Positions 6,995 through 7,825 of a stretch of 7,825 bases of DNA are shown here, in pieces. The stretch's first letter is position 1; the number at the start of each line of letters is the position of its first letter. The DNA is from Campylobacteraceae bacterium (lineage in GTDB: Bacteria > Campylobacterota > Campylobacteria > Campylobacterales > Sulfurovaceae). Position numbers and translations under genes: made by a program. Where the stretch lies: positions 1-7,825 of the forward strand of contig JALSOO010000210.1 in the NCBI GenBank assembly GCA_026986355.1, read 5' to 3'. The notes under the pieces are model-generated. The model did not search any database, was not told the DNA's origin, and worked only from the letters and a program-made list of their open reading frames with translations.

Positions 6995-7825
6995 AGTTGG
7001 CACTCCTTCCGTTAATGTAATTAAAATTAAATTTATACTGCCCATCTCGATAGGCATATCTCTCTTCACAATGCATAGCATTGAGTGCTTTTTTGGAATA
7101 GATATTTTTATCTATTGGTGCGATAATAGAGTTCTCTTTTAGAAATGAGTCCAAGCTACTCTCTCCCTCTATCCAAGACTCTTTTACAATCTCTATAGAA
7201 GTATCAAAAGCAACTGATATAAACTCTGGCGTTAGATAGACTCCATCTATCTTGGTATCAGGATATACCTCTGTAAATGTAAAATAACGCTCCCAAGGGA
7301 CTAAAAATACTTTGGGGTCATCATAGAGTAGTCGATAGTTTACAATTATTCTATCAAACTGCTCTTTGGATACAATCCCTTTTTTCCCATTTACCCTAGG
7401 AGTAAAATTTTCATTTTCTTTGCGTTCGGTTGTAATCTCTTGCATAATTAATTGCTCTAACTCCGTTGGCTCTTCAATCGAATATTTGTCCATAACCATA
7501 CTTAAAACATCTTGGGCTAGATTTCTCTTAGTTGCATTTTTCCAACTAAAATCCTTATATAACCAATTAATTGGGACGCCTGTATAGAGAGGAGTACAAT
7601 TTAAATTTATATTAAATTCACTTTTTTCCTCAGTCAATATCAAGGGCATTTTATATATTAATTTCAATTTTTCAGAATTGTCTCTTTTTTTAGGAAAAAA
7701 TCGTTTTAATATATCAACTGTATTTTTATATAGTAAATCACCTTGTATAATTGCTGAAACTCTTCCTGCATCTTTTTGTACTTTTTCTAAATAGCTAAAG
7801 GATACAGCTATGATAGACATAATCG
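6972..7825 (-). CDS. gspK: Type II secretion minor pseudopilin GspK, 5' end missing
   Basis: Probable GspK, the large minor pseudopilin that sits at the tip of the T2SS pseudopilus with GspI and GspJ. The reading frame is open to the window edge. The first in-frame ATG (7820) falls inside what looks like the end of a hydrophobic N-terminal helix (IMSIIAVSFSYLE), followed by an amphipathic stretch as in pseudopilins. The true start, with the prepilin peptidase site, therefore lies beyond position 7825. About 282 residues are visible. The body is mostly helical and Lys/Glu-rich. Residues 177-205, counted from the ATG, include YFTFTEVYPDTKIDGVYLTPEF, which resembles the place where GspK proteins carry their INVNTA-type segment. 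The gene is first in the visible operon and overlaps gspL. The call rests on this pattern plus its place next to gspL, so it is good but not certain. The family is poorly conserved in sequence. Confidence 0.72.
   Translation of the reverse strand, partial: IMSIIAVSFSYLEKVQKDAGRVSAIIQGDLLYKNTVDILKRFFPKKRDNSEKLKLIYKMPLILTEEKSEFNINLNCTPLYTGVPINWLYKDFSWKNATKRNLAQDVLSMVMDKYSIEEPTELEQLIMQEITTERKENENFTPRVNGKKGIVSKEQFDRIIVNYRLLYDDPKVFLVPWERYFTFTEVYPDTKIDGVYLTPEFISVAFDTSIEIVKESWIEGESSLDSFLKENSIIAPIDKNIYSKKALNAMHCEERYAYRDGQYKFNFNYINGRSANFEFNGKE
7003..7008 (-). promoter_or_regulatory. Ribosome binding site for the TTG start of gspL
   Basis: AAGGAG on the minus strand, within GGAAGGAG at 7010-7003, lies inside the 3' end of gspK. 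It stands 8 bases upstream of TTG at 6994-6992, which is in frame with gspL. It is the best Shine-Dalgarno match near the 5' end of gspL and decides the start chosen here. Confidence 0.6.

Noticed and set aside
7366..7587. Plus-strand open frame of 73 codons
   Set aside because: Antisense to gspK, no supporting features.
1..7825. Frequent CTCTC/GAGAG strings across the plus strand suggesting a dispersed repeat
   Set aside because: They fall in coding sequence in different frames and contexts and are explained by purine-rich coding strand and Glu/Ser/Arg codons; there is no fixed unit or spacing, so no CRISPR or repeat array.

Overview
The window is a compact, single-strand (all minus) gene block encoding most of the inner-membrane platform, the outer-membrane secretin and the ATPase of a type II secretion system (T2SS). 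In transcription order, from right to left, the genes are gspK (5' end cut by the window edge), gspL, gspM, gspN, gspC, gspD, gspE and a GspJ-like minor pseudopilin gene. GspD, GspE and GspC are recognised with confidence from domain order and motifs. GspK, GspL, GspM and GspN are divergent, and are called from a combination of topology, short family-like motifs and gene order.

The DNA is AT-rich and the proteins are rich in Lys, Asn, Ile and Ser. The last gene has a prepilin signal of the type K-G-A-F-T-L-V-E. Together with the divergent L, M and N proteins this suggests a Campylobacterota (former Epsilonproteobacteria) organism of the Sulfurimonas/Sulfurovum kind. This assignment is an impression from composition and protein style, not a database result.

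Layout, in the direction of transcription: 7825-6972 GspK (partial); about 6994-6059 GspL; 6062-5646 GspM; 5658-5140 GspN-like; 5156-4326 GspC with a PDZ domain; 4339-2108 GspD secretin; about 2106-592 GspE; 579-7 GspJ-like. Neighbouring genes overlap by a few to about 23 bases, or are separated by at most 12 bases. No intergenic stretch could hold a promoter or terminator, so this is the interior of one polycistronic operon whose promoter and terminator lie outside the window. There is no stretch of 300 bases without a gene.

In the inferred machine, GspE hydrolyses ATP in the cytoplasm and docks on GspL. GspL and GspM form the inner-membrane platform. GspC links the platform to the periplasmic N0 domain of the GspD secretin. 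GspK and the GspJ-like protein belong to the tip of the pseudopilus. GspN is an accessory protein of uncertain role. GspF, the major pseudopilin GspG, GspH, GspI, the prepilin peptidase GspO and any pilotin are not in the window.

I do not see an undescribed system here. The points most worth checking are two probable TTG starts with strong ribosome binding sites (gspL and gspE), the K-L-M-N-C-D-E-J gene order, the long acidic tail of GspD, the short GspN, the polybasic GspM and the polyproline tail of the last pseudopilin.
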